A stretch of DNA of 64,000 bases from Pseudogracilibacillus sp037071985 (GTDB lineage: Bacteria > Bacillota > Bacilli > Bacillales > Amphibacillaceae), in the NCBI RefSeq assembly GCF_037071985.1, contig NZ_JAXHDF010000002.1:310001-374000 (forward strand), read 5' to 3'. Below, one piece after another: positions 19,001 to 26,951 of the stretch (positions are counted from its first letter, which is position 1; each line of letters starts with the position of its first letter). The notes below the pieces were generated by a model. That model was not told the origin of the DNA, did no database searches, and saw only the letters and a list, made by a program, of their open reading frames with translations. A program made the translations under genes and the position numbers.

Positions 19001-19105
19001 TCCTGAGATAACAAATAGACGATGATCTTCTAATGAGCGAAAATCGATTGTTTCTGTATCTTTATATGGACCAAAAGCCTTCATCGTAAGTTGTAATGGT
19101 TTCAA
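16010..19105 (-). CDS. sbcC: exonuclease SbcC (ATPase subunit)
   Basis: SbcC is the SMC-like ATPase of the SbcCD nuclease, which opens hairpin ends and processes double-strand breaks. The 1031 residues show Walker A GATGAGKTTIFDG (about 34-46), long coiled coils, the zinc hook CPVCGSTHHP (about 530), the ABC signature LSGGEKFIASLCLALG and Walker B MFIDEGFGSLD. It starts at a TTG 23 bp after the sbcD stop, with AAAGGAGTGG upstream. It is co-transcribed with sbcD. Its presence fits a genome carrying many palindromic repeats, though the genes are common anyway. Confidence 0.97.
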   Translation of the reverse strand: MKPLQLTMKAFGPYKDTETIDFRSLEDHRLFVISGATGAGKTTIFDGICFALYGTASGTDRDNTAMLRSHFADDDTHTSVELIFELHGRIYRVLRQLGHVKKGNKTKTGERYEFFEVIDNETEVPCVDRQIVSEINDKLEAIIGLTQDQFKQIVMLPQGEFRKLLTSETENKEAILRKLFRTERYKFMNQLLKDKKDNVEQQFRHEKQMLDHHIQRIHSSLEKREDSTLFQFLESEFYNMEQVVQGLDEEIIYYLEKIQVDEKNYENSLKLYEEKQGYLHKAITINERFSLLDQKNEELTQLKREKVTFLRMERQVDAAERANKIEPYEKQVADRRNERTELEKKAKIAATELEKAKTHLEQTQTAYKTEEQKESRREQLKNELTKYNEFLPIIQEIDQARNQLEQLTKTIDQTTVESNRLTHELKEKETAVEDIKKEIVQKEMKVIDRGKKQDERFKLLDQYRILDEYLKTWKTQRLLQAELEEKEKFYKLAERRYKKHETIWFKNQATVLASHLTNGDACPVCGSTHHPSKATLDEDHITKEELDEIKADLDGKQLAYQTILTKSQNNSDELKQKAQAVSENNISLEHAESEMENVLEKGKKLKAEILQIDHIAEQLTKDKQNLSKLETTIKESRLEKEKAEAHVSKLRTEFAQLDATFKERLRNIPDEMQDLAVLQVKLNQTETEKNKLEKRWQEVQEQLKQADKTYTEAKLHVIHIGNQLENVQSIVTKVEDMFKEYLNEAQFDSEEAYKQAKLPINEIELLKKEIELYKQKTVTVTKQVEELTEELKEKERADVESIQEQLKELKGAYEAALEQLNRSKKYNETATNIKESIYSVREKTAILEKKLTTVTDLYDVLRGQNDKKISFERYLQIDYLDQITNAANERFRTLTNGQFYLVRSERQEARGRQSGLAIDVYDAYTGQTRDVKSLSGGEKFIASLCLALGMSDVIQSFQGSVSMKTMFIDEGFGSLDEESLHKSIDALVSLQETGRMIGVISHVEELKTVFPAMLEVNKNKEGYSKTRFVLK

Positions 19106-19128
19106 TTTTTATCCACTCCTTTCCCTAA

Positions 19129-20319
19129 TTAATTTGATGCCGCCGCTTCTTTTTTCGCTATTTCTAATGTTTCATTTTCAAGTTTAAGTAATTCATCTAA
19201 TAATTCTTTGAATACCTCTTCTGTTGCCTCGCTCGTTTCTAATCCAGTTACTTCTTTATAAAATGCAGCAAATAATTCAACGTCTGTTAATTCATTGCGT
19301 GGTTTTACCTCTGTTGCAGTCTTCATTTGAATGTTTCCATCATACATTCGCTCTACGTGCATTGCGTTTGGAAATACGGAACGGACTTTTTCCATTGCTG
19401 ATAATACTGGAGTTTCATCGGTGAGTTTTACAAACACATAGTCCTCATTAATCGGATACGTTAACATCTCTTCTATATTGGACTCAACCGTCCGCAGATC
19501 ACGTCTAGGTGAAAGTAATCTTTTTTCAACAGTCGTCTTTCCTTCTCCATCCATCTCAACAATATAAAACCCTTTTTTATGATGTTCTTCGGAAACAGAG
19601 TATTTTAATGGTGAACCTGCATAGCGGATGTTTTCCTTATGTACATAATGTCCTTGATGTAAATGACCAAGTGCTGTGTAATCGAAGCACTCAAAATGCT
19701 GGGCATTTACATGTTCAGCACCACCGATAGATAAAGGTCGTTCAGATTCACTTGTATTCTCTTGTTTTTCCCCAAATGGGGTAACGAAAGCATGTCCCAC
19801 ATAAACGTGCCTTGCTTGGGGAACTAAAGTAGATTGAATCTTTTCAACCAATTTATTAGTTGCATCATCATGTGATTTAATGGAATCGTCTTCGAGAATA
19901 TTCCGGACAACACTCGGATCACAATATGGCACTAGGTGAAAATGTACCTCTCCATACTCATCCTCTAAAATAACCGTATTGATCTCACTCTCCAGTTGAC
20001 CTGCAATATGAAAGCCTTTCTCTATCATAATTTTGCTTCCGAAATGAAGCCGGCTTGGACTATCGTGATTCCCTGCAATTGCTAGTACAGGTGTATTCAG
20101 TTCCAATACTATTTCATCCAATACATGATTCAATAATTGCACCGCTTCGGTCGGGGGTACAGCTCGATCATATAAGTCCCCAGCAATAATGACAGCATCT
20201 GGTTTTTCTTCTTTAATAAAATTTATAAATTGCTTTAATACATATTCTTGGTCCTCTGTCATATAAACACCTTGAACCAGTTTCCCTAAATGCCAATCAG
20301 CTGTATGAAAAAACTTCAA
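19129..20319 (-). CDS. sbcD: exonuclease SbcD (nuclease subunit)
   Basis: SbcD is the Mre11-type Mn2+-dependent nuclease partner of SbcC. The 396 residues carry the metallophosphoesterase motifs HTADWHLGK (5-13), GDLYDRAVPP (47-56), GNHDSPSR, VGHAFV and LGHLHQGH. It starts with TTG, preceded by AAGGAGCTGG. It forms an operon with sbcC. Confidence 0.97.
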   Translation of the reverse strand: MKFFHTADWHLGKLVQGVYMTEDQEYVLKQFINFIKEEKPDAVIIAGDLYDRAVPPTEAVQLLNHVLDEIVLELNTPVLAIAGNHDSPSRLHFGSKIMIEKGFHIAGQLESEINTVILEDEYGEVHFHLVPYCDPSVVRNILEDDSIKSHDDATNKLVEKIQSTLVPQARHVYVGHAFVTPFGEKQENTSESERPLSIGGAEHVNAQHFECFDYTALGHLHQGHYVHKENIRYAGSPLKYSVSEEHHKKGFYIVEMDGEGKTTVEKRLLSPRRDLRTVESNIEEMLTYPINEDYVFVKLTDETPVLSAMEKVRSVFPNAMHVERMYDGNIQMKTATEVKPRNELTDVELFAAFYKEVTGLETSEATEEVFKELLDELLKLENETLEIAKKEAAASN

Positions 20320-20511
20320 TTGTTACCAGCTCCTTCATGCATATAATAAACGTTTTTGTATATATGTTTTTATGTAAATTATAATTTTTCCTCCTTCTAT
20401 CTTACCATGACTTTCTCCCTTGTCTCTATTAATCGCCTATTTTTTACATATCTAGTTCAATATGAAACATGAATTTAATATTTATGGGAATAAATAAGAA
20501 GAGGTGTTTTT

Positions 20512-20601
20512 ATGTATAAAAAACATGAGCAAAAATTAGTTTGGCTTAGTTTTTCTATCGCTATGATTATGTTGATTTCTATACTGAGCAGAATTTTTTA
20601 A
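20512..20601 (+). CDS. 29-residue single-TM peptide upstream of cydA
   Basis: The coding sequence gives MYKKHEQKLVWLSFSIAMIM followed by LISILSRIF: a short basic head and one membrane helix. AAGAGGTG lies six bases before the ATG. The stop is 18 bp before the chosen cydA start, so it is in the same transcript. Single-TM peptides of this size accompany bd oxidases (CydX, CydS), but a CydS-like gene already lies after cydB, so this would be an extra one. It could also be a leader peptide. No family is recognised. Confidence 0.5.
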   Translation: MYKKHEQKLVWLSFSIAMIMLISILSRIF

Positions 20602-20619
20602 TTGAAAGGAGCTAAACAT

Positions 20620-21966
20620 TTGATTAATGAAGATGCTGTATTTTACAGCAGGGTTTTAACAGAACTGACACTTTCCTTTCATATTATTTATGCAACGATT
20701 GGAGTCGGTGTCCCATTAATGATTATGATTGCCCAATGGGTTGGTATTAAGAAGAATGATGAACATTATATATTATTAGCGAGAAGATGGGCTAGAGGGT
20801 TTGTAATTACCGTGGCTGTCGGTGTTGTAACTGGAACCGCAATTGGATTGCAACTATCATTGCTATGGCCGAACTTTATGGAACTTGCTGGAAATGTGAT
20901 AGCATTGCCTCTGTTTATGGAAACTTTCGCTTTCTTTTTTGAAGCAATTTTTCTTGGAATCTATTTATATACATGGGACAGGTTTAAGGATCAACGAAAA
21001 CATATGCTTTTTCTAGTGCCGGTTGCTCTCGGGGCTGCATTTTCAGCAGTATTCATAACCATTGTCAATGCTTTCATGAACGCCCCGCAAGGATTTGAGC
21101 TTGTAAATGGGGAATTAGTGAATGTGAATCCAATTTCCGCAATGTTTAACCCCGCGATGCCAACAAAAGTCGCCCATGTAGTGTCATCTGCATTTATGAC
21201 CGCTGCATTTATTCTCGCATCCATCGCGGCTTTCAGGATAATTAGAGGTTCTTCTCATATATATCATAAAAAAGCTCTTTATTTAACAATGAAAATCGGA
21301 TTAGTTTTTTCCATTGCAACCGCGTTAATTGGTGATTTTTCCGGAAAATATTTAGCGGAATACCAGCCAGAAAAACTCGCTGCAGCTGAGTGGCATTTTG
21401 AAACAGCAGAACGTGCCCCACTAGTATTGTTCGGAATTTTAGAGGGGGAAGAAACAAAGTATGGTATTTCAATTCCTTATGCGTTAAGTATTCTTGCACA
21501 TAACAGTCCTTACGCAGAGGTGACTGGATTAGATCAATTTCCAGCAGACGAAATTCCTCCCCTGTATATTCATTATTTATTCAATATTATGGTAGCTGTA
21601 GGTATGTGGATGACTTTATTGGCACTTGTTTATTGGATAGGAGTAAAAAGAAAATGGAAAATCGTAAAACAGAATTGGTTTAATTGGCTTATTGTTTTTG
21701 GAGGTCCACTTTCAATTATAGCAATTGAAACAGGTTGGTGGTTTGCAGAAGTTGGCAGACAGCCTTGGATACTTCGCGGTTATATGCGGACAGTAGAAGC
21801 TGCAACATCCAGTAATCAGGTTGATTTGATGCTCATTCTTTTTTCATGTCTGTATCTTATTTTAGGAATCGGATCAGTAGTTGTCTTACAACGGATGTTT
21901 AAGAGCAATCCTGTTGAGCATGAATTAGAGGAACGAGAAGCAGAAAATCAAGGGGTGGAGACATGA
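20620..21966 (+). CDS. cydA: cytochrome bd-type quinol oxidase subunit I
   Basis: CydA carries hemes b558, b595 and d and oxidises quinol while reducing O2 in the membrane. The 448 residues have about nine membrane segments. A heme-ligand His is in LSFHIIYATIGVGVP, and the family motif ETGWWFAEVGRQPWILRGYM is near residue 365. The Q-loop is short, as in the YthA/Geobacillus subgroup. The TTG at 20620 is preferred over the TTG at 20602 because AAAGGAG is correctly spaced only for the later one. It overlaps cydB by 4 bp. Confidence 0.93.
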   Translation: MINEDAVFYSRVLTELTLSFHIIYATIGVGVPLMIMIAQWVGIKKNDEHYILLARRWARGFVITVAVGVVTGTAIGLQLSLLWPNFMELAGNVIALPLFMETFAFFFEAIFLGIYLYTWDRFKDQRKHMLFLVPVALGAAFSAVFITIVNAFMNAPQGFELVNGELVNVNPISAMFNPAMPTKVAHVVSSAFMTAAFILASIAAFRIIRGSSHIYHKKALYLTMKIGLVFSIATALIGDFSGKYLAEYQPEKLAAAEWHFETAERAPLVLFGILEGEETKYGISIPYALSILAHNSPYAEVTGLDQFPADEIPPLYIHYLFNIMVAVGMWMTLLALVYWIGVKRKWKIVKQNWFNWLIVFGGPLSIIAIETGWWFAEVGRQPWILRGYMRTVEAATSSNQVDLMLILFSCLYLILGIGSVVVLQRMFKSNPVEHELEEREAENQGVET

Positions 21967-22994
21967 ATTTTTCAATTGAAATTCTCGGAATCAGCGTCTT
22001 ATGGACCTTCTTATTTGGATATATTATTGTGGGATCCATTGATTTTGGAGCGGGATTTTTTAATGCGTACAATTTAATTACAGATAAAAAACATAGATTA
22101 ACAAATATTATCCAACGTTATCTCTCTCCTGTTTGGGAAGTAACGAATGTCTTTCTCGTATTCTTTTTCGTAGGAATTGTCGGATTTTTTCCAAAAACAG
22201 CTTATTACTATGGAACTACCCTACTCGTTCCTGTCAGTATTGCTATTTTATTACTGGCAATCAGAGGTTCTTATTATGCTTTCGAAACATACGGAGCCAG
22301 AGGGCATAAGGGATATTCATTTATGTATGGGTTGTCAGGTTTGTTACTACCAGCTTCTCTTTCTATTGTCCTTACTATTTCAGAAGGCGGATTCGTTTTT
22401 CTTGTTGACAACAAACCGGTATTAGATTACTTTGCATTATTTATCAATCCATTGACATGGAGTATCGTTCTTTTAAGTATTACAGCTGTTCTTTATATTT
22501 CAGCTGTTTTTCTAACATGGTATGCACATAAAGCGAATGATGTCGCTGCTACAAATTTAATGAGAAAATATGCGCTCATTTGGGCATTCCCGACCATCAT
22601 TACTGCCGGCGGGATTATTTACTGGTTACATTTTCACAACCCCGAACATTTTGAACACATTCTTAGATTAAGCTGGATGTTTGTTATTTCATTTATTCTC
22701 TTTTTAGGAACTGTCTGGTTATTGTGGAAGAAAAGAAATTACGGTTTTGCTTTTTGGTTATTAGTCGGCCAGTTTGCATTTGCGTTTTACGGTTACGGAT
22801 TATCCCATTACCCTTATTTACTATATCCATATTTAACGATCTATGACAGCTTTACGAATGAAGCGATGGCAATTTCTTTAATCATAGCATTTGTATTGGG
22901 ACTAGGTTTATTGCTTCCATCATTATACTTATTGCTTCGGCTCTTTTTGTTTAATAAAGAGTATGTACGCGGAAAATCTGTTTATAAGAGGTGA
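21963..22994 (+). CDS. cydB: cytochrome bd-type quinol oxidase subunit II
   Basis: A 343-residue polytopic partner of CydA. It starts FSIEILGISVLWTFLFGYII, then DFGAGFFNAY, the conserved N-terminal region of CydB/YthB. About nine membrane segments are predicted. The ATG overlaps the cydA stop (ATGA), so translation is coupled. A small CydS-like gene follows after five bases. No cydCD heme/thiol exporter genes are present. Confidence 0.93.
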   Translation: MNFSIEILGISVLWTFLFGYIIVGSIDFGAGFFNAYNLITDKKHRLTNIIQRYLSPVWEVTNVFLVFFFVGIVGFFPKTAYYYGTTLLVPVSIAILLLAIRGSYYAFETYGARGHKGYSFMYGLSGLLLPASLSIVLTISEGGFVFLVDNKPVLDYFALFINPLTWSIVLLSITAVLYISAVFLTWYAHKANDVAATNLMRKYALIWAFPTIITAGGIIYWLHFHNPEHFEHILRLSWMFVISFILFLGTVWLLWKKRNYGFAFWLLVGQFAFAFYGYGLSHYPYLLYPYLTIYDSFTNEAMAISLIIAFVLGLGLLLPSLYLLLRLFLFNKEYVRGKSVYKR

Positions 22995-22999
22995 ACTAA

Positions 23000-23098
23000 A
23001 TGGCTACATTTATTATATTTTTTGCACCGTTTCTAGTTCTTATTGCAGCTATAGTTGTTGTCTTTTGGATAGCACCGAAAGATAAATCGATTAAATGA
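23000..23098 (+). CDS. cydS: CydS-like small subunit of bd oxidase
   Basis: A 32-residue single-TM peptide (MATFIIFFAPFLVLIAAIVV, then VFWIAPKDKSIK). It begins five bases after the cydB stop, with AGAGGTGA upstream. Size, position, the FFAPF motif and the short charged tail match the CydS peptide seen in the Geobacillus bd oxidase structure, as I remember it. CydS is thought to stabilise a heme in CydA. It is too short for most automatic gene callers. Confidence 0.75.
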   Translation: MATFIIFFAPFLVLIAAIVVVFWIAPKDKSIK

Positions 23099-23203
23099 TC
23101 GAGGTAAACTAATAAGTATGGATCGAAACTTAGCTTATATTATCATTGGAGTATATTGAGCTTTCCAGTATGTATTCCATGAGCATCACGGTAAATCATA
23201 AAT

Positions 23204-23320
23204 AGGTTGGGACAAAAGCTAGAAAAAATTTTTGAGACACGAATGATTACGTTTATAATAGTCGCTACAGAAAGATTGTTCGTGTTTAACATCTCTACTA
23301 TTTTGTTTTGTCCCACTCTC
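23204..23320. repeat. short class A repeat (internal deletion form)
   Basis: A 117-bp element with inverted ends (AGGTTGGGACAAAA and TTTTGTCCCACTCTC). Its left 70 bp and right 45 bp match the two ends of the 360-bp elements at 27540-27899 and 34081-34440. The central 240 bp or so, including the 77-bp module, is absent. Confidence 0.8.
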
Positions 23321-23321
23321 A

Positions 23322-23672
23322 TCATTTTTTATTTAGTTCCGCAAACCACATAATAATAAGTTCACGCAACATTTTAGTTTTTATGTCAAAAGTTGGATAC
23401 TTACTAACTTCCTCTACAAAATCAAATAAATCTTCTATTTTTGTATATTCAGGGCCAATTATCAAATGAGTGCGATTTCCGCTTGATTCTATGAAATCTC
23501 GCTTGCCCTCTAAAACATTGTCAATATCTTTTAAAATTTGTCCGCCAATTATTGGGGCATCAGCCATTAAAAATTCACCGACTATTTGCATCTTCGAATC
23601 ATTAAATTCAATAACCAGTCGTTTTTTGTACTGAGACCCATTTCTTAACTCTACTTCTCTTATTTGATACAT
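23322..23672 (-). CDS. 116-residue cytosolic protein, candidate partner of the EndoU lipoprotein
   Basis: A soluble protein with no signal or membrane segment. It has an N-terminal beta-rich half (YQIREVELRNGSQYKKRLVI) and an acidic helical C-terminus (IEDLFDFVEEVSKYPTFDIK). It starts two bases after the stop of the EndoU-domain lipoprotein gene, so the two are almost certainly co-transcribed. AAGGAGG lies upstream. No family is recognised. The gene order, toxin domain then small acidic protein, is that of polymorphic toxin/immunity pairs, so an immunity role is an inference. Confidence 0.7.
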   Translation of the reverse strand: MYQIREVELRNGSQYKKRLVIEFNDSKMQIVGEFLMADAPIIGGQILKDIDNVLEGKRDFIESSGNRTHLIIGPEYTKIEDLFDFVEEVSKYPTFDIKTKMLRELIIMWFAELNKK

Positions 23673-23674
23673 AC

Positions 23675-24205
23675 TTAACCTCCTTCATAAATCGGAAATG
23701 CAGAAATGATTTTTTCATTACTGTCCAAGTACATTCGGATAATTACCCCTTCAGTTGTTAATCCTTCATATGTATTCCCTGAGATAAATACCCTCTCATC
23801 ATATGCCTCATTAATTGCATCGACTACATCTTGAGTATCCCATTCATCTGGAAAAAAGGTCGATTTTCCCCCGTTTGATTTTTTCTCAACATCGCTCACA
23901 ATCACTTTCGCTTCAAATACACCAAATTCATCTGGCTCTGTCTTAGAACCCTCGACAATTTCTCCCTTTTTAGTTGGCAACTGATCATAATGAAATCCAA
24001 CTGCTTGGCCCTTTTGATTTAACTCTCCCTCTAGTATATGTTCTAAAGCACCTTTGCGAAAATGTTCAATATGTTGAAGATTTTCAATTAATGTTACTTC
24101 TTCTGATAATCGATTTTCATCTATAGTCGATTGTGACTCCAAATTACAACCAAATAATCCGAGAAGAAGCACTCCTGTTAATATAAATTGTACGATCTTT
24201 TTCAT
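23675..24205 (-). CDS. lipoprotein with bacterial EndoU-type RNase domain
   Basis: A 176-residue lipoprotein with signal and lipobox LFGC (C20). From about residue 50 it matches the bacterial EndoU domain found at the C-termini of polymorphic toxins: EHILEGELNQKGQAVGFHY, NGGKSTFFPDEW, VVDAINEAYD and a final IISAFP. EndoU enzymes use two His and a Lys to cut RNA, and H56, H72 and K114 are the obvious candidates. Unlike LXG toxins there is no secretion domain, only the lipoprotein signal. It may be a surface-displayed or released toxin, or a domesticated RNase. Confidence 0.8.
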   Translation of the reverse strand: MKKIVQFILTGVLLLGLFGCNLESQSTIDENRLSEEVTLIENLQHIEHFRKGALEHILEGELNQKGQAVGFHYDQLPTKKGEIVEGSKTEPDEFGVFEAKVIVSDVEKKSNGGKSTFFPDEWDTQDVVDAINEAYDERVFISGNTYEGLTTEGVIIRMYLDSNEKIISAFPIYEGG

Positions 24206-24390
24206 TAATATTTTCCCCTTGTCTAAAAATATGTAAGTCAGAATCTTATACTGTCAACTAAATCTCGATAGTTTTTTATTTCACGTGCAAGAGAAGAAAT
24301 AACGGTTTATCTGTGAATCATTAAATAAACATGCCCTTGTTCCATTGGCTAACCATCGGAAATTCCATTTCTATCTCTCTCCTTAAATGG

Positions 24391-24422
24391 ATAAAAAAGA
24401 ATCAGCTTTTACACTGATTCTT
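24391..24422 (-). terminator. terminator of mvaS
   Basis: AAGAATCAG pairs with CTGATTCTT (24397-24405 with 24414-24422) and is followed on the minus strand by TTTTTTAT. Confidence 0.85.
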
Positions 24423-24428
24423 CCTCTT

Positions 24429-25598
24429 CTACTTGTGTTTATTTATATATTGGCGTTCATGATCCTTTATACCACTAAGACAAATAGGAGCCGGATCTTG
24501 AGAAGTATCTAATTCCATTGTTGATCCATCTATAGGTAATGTTTTTTGAAAAATAGATTCATATTCAGTAACTGTAACTTCTGTTCGGCTATTAAAATTA
24601 TCTTTATGTGTATCAACCGATAAAAATTCACGATAATTAGGCTGCAATATACCTGAGAAAAATTCTCCAACTGCACCAGAACCGTAACTAAATAATCCAA
24701 TTCGTGATCCCGCTTCTAGATCTTGCTCTTCAAGTAAGGAAATCAAACTTAAGTAAAGAGATGCTGTATAAATATTTCCTACTTTACGGCTATACAATGT
24801 ACTAGCTTGAAAATTTTCAGATAACCGCTTCTGTACTTCTTCCGATCCTTCGTCCAAAATCGTGCGTAAAGCTTTTAACCCCATCTTTGTATAAGGTAAA
24901 TGATAGCAAATCGCTTCGAAATCACTAATAGTTAAATCTGTTTTTTTCTTATATTCCTCCCAAACCTCAGAGAAAAAAGCCATATATTGTTCGTTCGAAA
25001 ACTTCCCATCTACAAAAGCAACATCCGAGTATGTTGGCCGCCAAAAATCCATTATATCTTTCGTTAAAAATGTACTAATGTTTTCAAGTTCCAAGACGCC
25101 AGGTTCAGCGCTAATAAGCACAGCTACTGCACCCGCTCCTTGGGTCACTTCACCAGATGTTTGTAACCCATATCGAGCAATATCAGAAGCAAGAACAAGT
25201 ACTTTACTTTCTGGATTTAATGCAATATGCCCTTTTGCTAATTGAATTGCTGCTGTTCCGCCATAACATGCCTGCTTCATTTCAATGGAACGTGCATGTG
25301 GGGAAAGCCCAAGTAATTCATGAACATATATTGCCGCTGATTTTGAATGATCGATTCCAGATTCCGTACCAAACATGACAAAATCTATCTTTTCTCTATC
25401 ATTTTCATCTAAAATTTGTAATGCTGCATTTGCAGCTAACGTAACTGGGTCTTGTGTCAATGGTGCAATCGCCATCTCATCTTGTCCAATTCCAATAGTG
25501 AATTTTTCTGGTTCGACCCCTCGCGCTACTGCTAAATTATTCATATCTACATATAGATGTGGTGTATAAAATCCAATTTTATCTATTCCTATCTTCAA
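24429..25598 (-). CDS. mvaS: hydroxymethylglutaryl-CoA synthase
   Basis: MvaS condenses acetoacetyl-CoA with acetyl-CoA to HMG-CoA, the first committed step of the mevalonate isoprenoid pathway. The 389 residues follow the Gram-positive MvaS pattern, with catalytic E79 (FGTESGIDHS), C111 (KQACYGGTAA) and H233 (CYHLPYTKMG). These numbers match those of the staphylococcal enzyme. The TTG at 25598 is chosen because AAAGGAG is directly upstream. A frame nine codons longer would contain that site. No other mevalonate gene is in the window. It is a single gene with its own terminator. Confidence 0.93.
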   Translation of the reverse strand: MKIGIDKIGFYTPHLYVDMNNLAVARGVEPEKFTIGIGQDEMAIAPLTQDPVTLAANAALQILDENDREKIDFVMFGTESGIDHSKSAAIYVHELLGLSPHARSIEMKQACYGGTAAIQLAKGHIALNPESKVLVLASDIARYGLQTSGEVTQGAGAVAVLISAEPGVLELENISTFLTKDIMDFWRPTYSDVAFVDGKFSNEQYMAFFSEVWEEYKKKTDLTISDFEAICYHLPYTKMGLKALRTILDEGSEEVQKRLSENFQASTLYSRKVGNIYTASLYLSLISLLEEQDLEAGSRIGLFSYGSGAVGEFFSGILQPNYREFLSVDTHKDNFNSRTEVTVTEYESIFQKTLPIDGSTMELDTSQDPAPICLSGIKDHERQYINKHK

Positions 25599-25710
25599 TT
25601 TACTTTCTCCTTTAGACTTTCTCATACTTTGTGATTCACTTCACATTTAAGATTAAATTTATTTATACGTATATTTTCTCATAACAAATAACGAAAGAAA
25701 AGTAAAAGTG

Positions 25711-26241
25711 CTAATTAAACAGAAAATTCAACTCTATTTCGTCAAAAATTTCGTTACTCTCAAGCATTTCTGAACCTGGTAACACAAGATCTAACTCATT
25801 AATTTCTTCTGCAGGAGTATCTAAAACAAAAATAATATTACCCTCTTTCTCTCCTTTTCCAAAAAAAGGATCTCCAACTAATTCAGAAATCAATTTATCT
25901 GCCTCGATAGCTTCTCCTGTATTCGTAGTTAGAAACGCTTCGTTAATAGATAATACAACATCCTCATCAACAGTATTCTTTAATTTCAAATCGATCATAA
26001 CGAGCGTTACTTTCTCTTTGTTATCAAAAGCAGCCTTATCTTCATCAGCCGGTTTTAAATTTCCAACACGGAGATTGCTTATTTTTACCATTACAGGGCC
26101 ATTTTCTTCTACTAGATTCATGTTTGACTCTTCATGAACCCAAGTCATCTCTTCCCCTTCTCTCCCTGTAAATGTATCTTTAGATTGACATGCTCCTAGT
26201 AATAAAATAATAGTAAAACAAAAAAGTAACCATCTTCGCAT
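25711..26241 (-). CDS. putative lipoprotein
   Basis: A 176-residue lipoprotein with signal WLLFCFTIILLLGACQS and the lipobox Cys near residue 18. The remainder looks like an extracellular beta-sandwich of the DUF4352/DUF5068-like type (VTLVMIDLKLKNTVDEDVVL). ATAGGAG before the ATG at 26241 decides the start over an upstream ATG. Its function is unknown. Confidence 0.75.
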   Translation of the reverse strand: MRRWLLFCFTIILLLGACQSKDTFTGREGEEMTWVHEESNMNLVEENGPVMVKISNLRVGNLKPADEDKAAFDNKEKVTLVMIDLKLKNTVDEDVVLSINEAFLTTNTGEAIEADKLISELVGDPFFGKGEKEGNIIFVLDTPAEEINELDLVLPGSEMLESNEIFDEIELNFLFN

Positions 26242-26348
26242 CTGTCCAACTCCTATACATTGATCCATTTGTTAGTATACAGGGATCTTAGGAAAAAATA
26301 TATAGGATGAAAACCTCATTTTAAGCTAGTTATTAAATTAAATAATTA

Positions 26349-26936
26349 CTATTTTCTATGTTCTAACATTTCAGGGTAAGGAATTTTATCAAAAATCTCT
26401 CCAGTTGATCCGTCCTTTACATAGATAATTATTACACTATTTTTAATTTTTTTCCCATTGAATAACTGATAGAACAGCCCAGACATTCCGAGACCCATAA
26501 CTGAGAATCCATCAAAATTATCTTCATACAATTCTCGATCGACTTCCAATATATATTCTGTGAATGATTCATTTGGTATAATTTTTTGGATAGATGGAAA
26601 ATCATCGTTATCTTCTATTTCTTCAATTGTATTTTTCATCTCTATTTCCAAATCATTTAAAATTACTTTATGTTGTTCTTCCGACATGGTAATTGTAATA
26701 GAATGGTCTTTATTTTTGGTTATTTCTTTTACCCCATCATCTTTTGCCACTAGAATCATTTCTTTATAATTTTCGTCCTGTAAAAACTCTTTCGGTATTG
26801 TGATTTCAACTTTTGCCAGTTTTTCGCTTATTTCTGTTTCCTGCTGTGATTTATCTTCACCACTTGAATTGTTCGTACATCCAATAAAAATAACAAAAAT
26901 TAATAGTATGACCACAGTTTTCTTTCTATCTATCAA
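26349..26936 (-). CDS. putative lipoprotein
   Basis: A 195-residue lipoprotein. After a KKTVVILLIFVIFIGC signal/lipobox comes an acidic region rich in Glu and Lys. The C-terminal half includes FDGFSVMGLGMSGLFYQLF, a hydrophobic patch. The TTG at 26936 follows TTGGAGG at proper distance, and the TTG five codons upstream overlaps that site. No family is recognised. It neighbours another lipoprotein gene in the same direction, but the spacing of 107 bp leaves the operon question open. Confidence 0.7.
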   Translation of the reverse strand: MIDRKKTVVILLIFVIFIGCTNNSSGEDKSQQETEISEKLAKVEITIPKEFLQDENYKEMILVAKDDGVKEITKNKDHSITITMSEEQHKVILNDLEIEMKNTIEEIEDNDDFPSIQKIIPNESFTEYILEVDRELYEDNFDGFSVMGLGMSGLFYQLFNGKKIKNSVIIIYVKDGSTGEIFDKIPYPEMLEHRK

Positions 26937-26951
26937 TTTAAAGGCCTCCAA

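Noticed and set aside
20320..20511. A Rex-type operator (TTGTGA-N6-TCACAA) expected before a bd oxidase operon.
   Set aside because: No such palindrome is present in the intergenic region.
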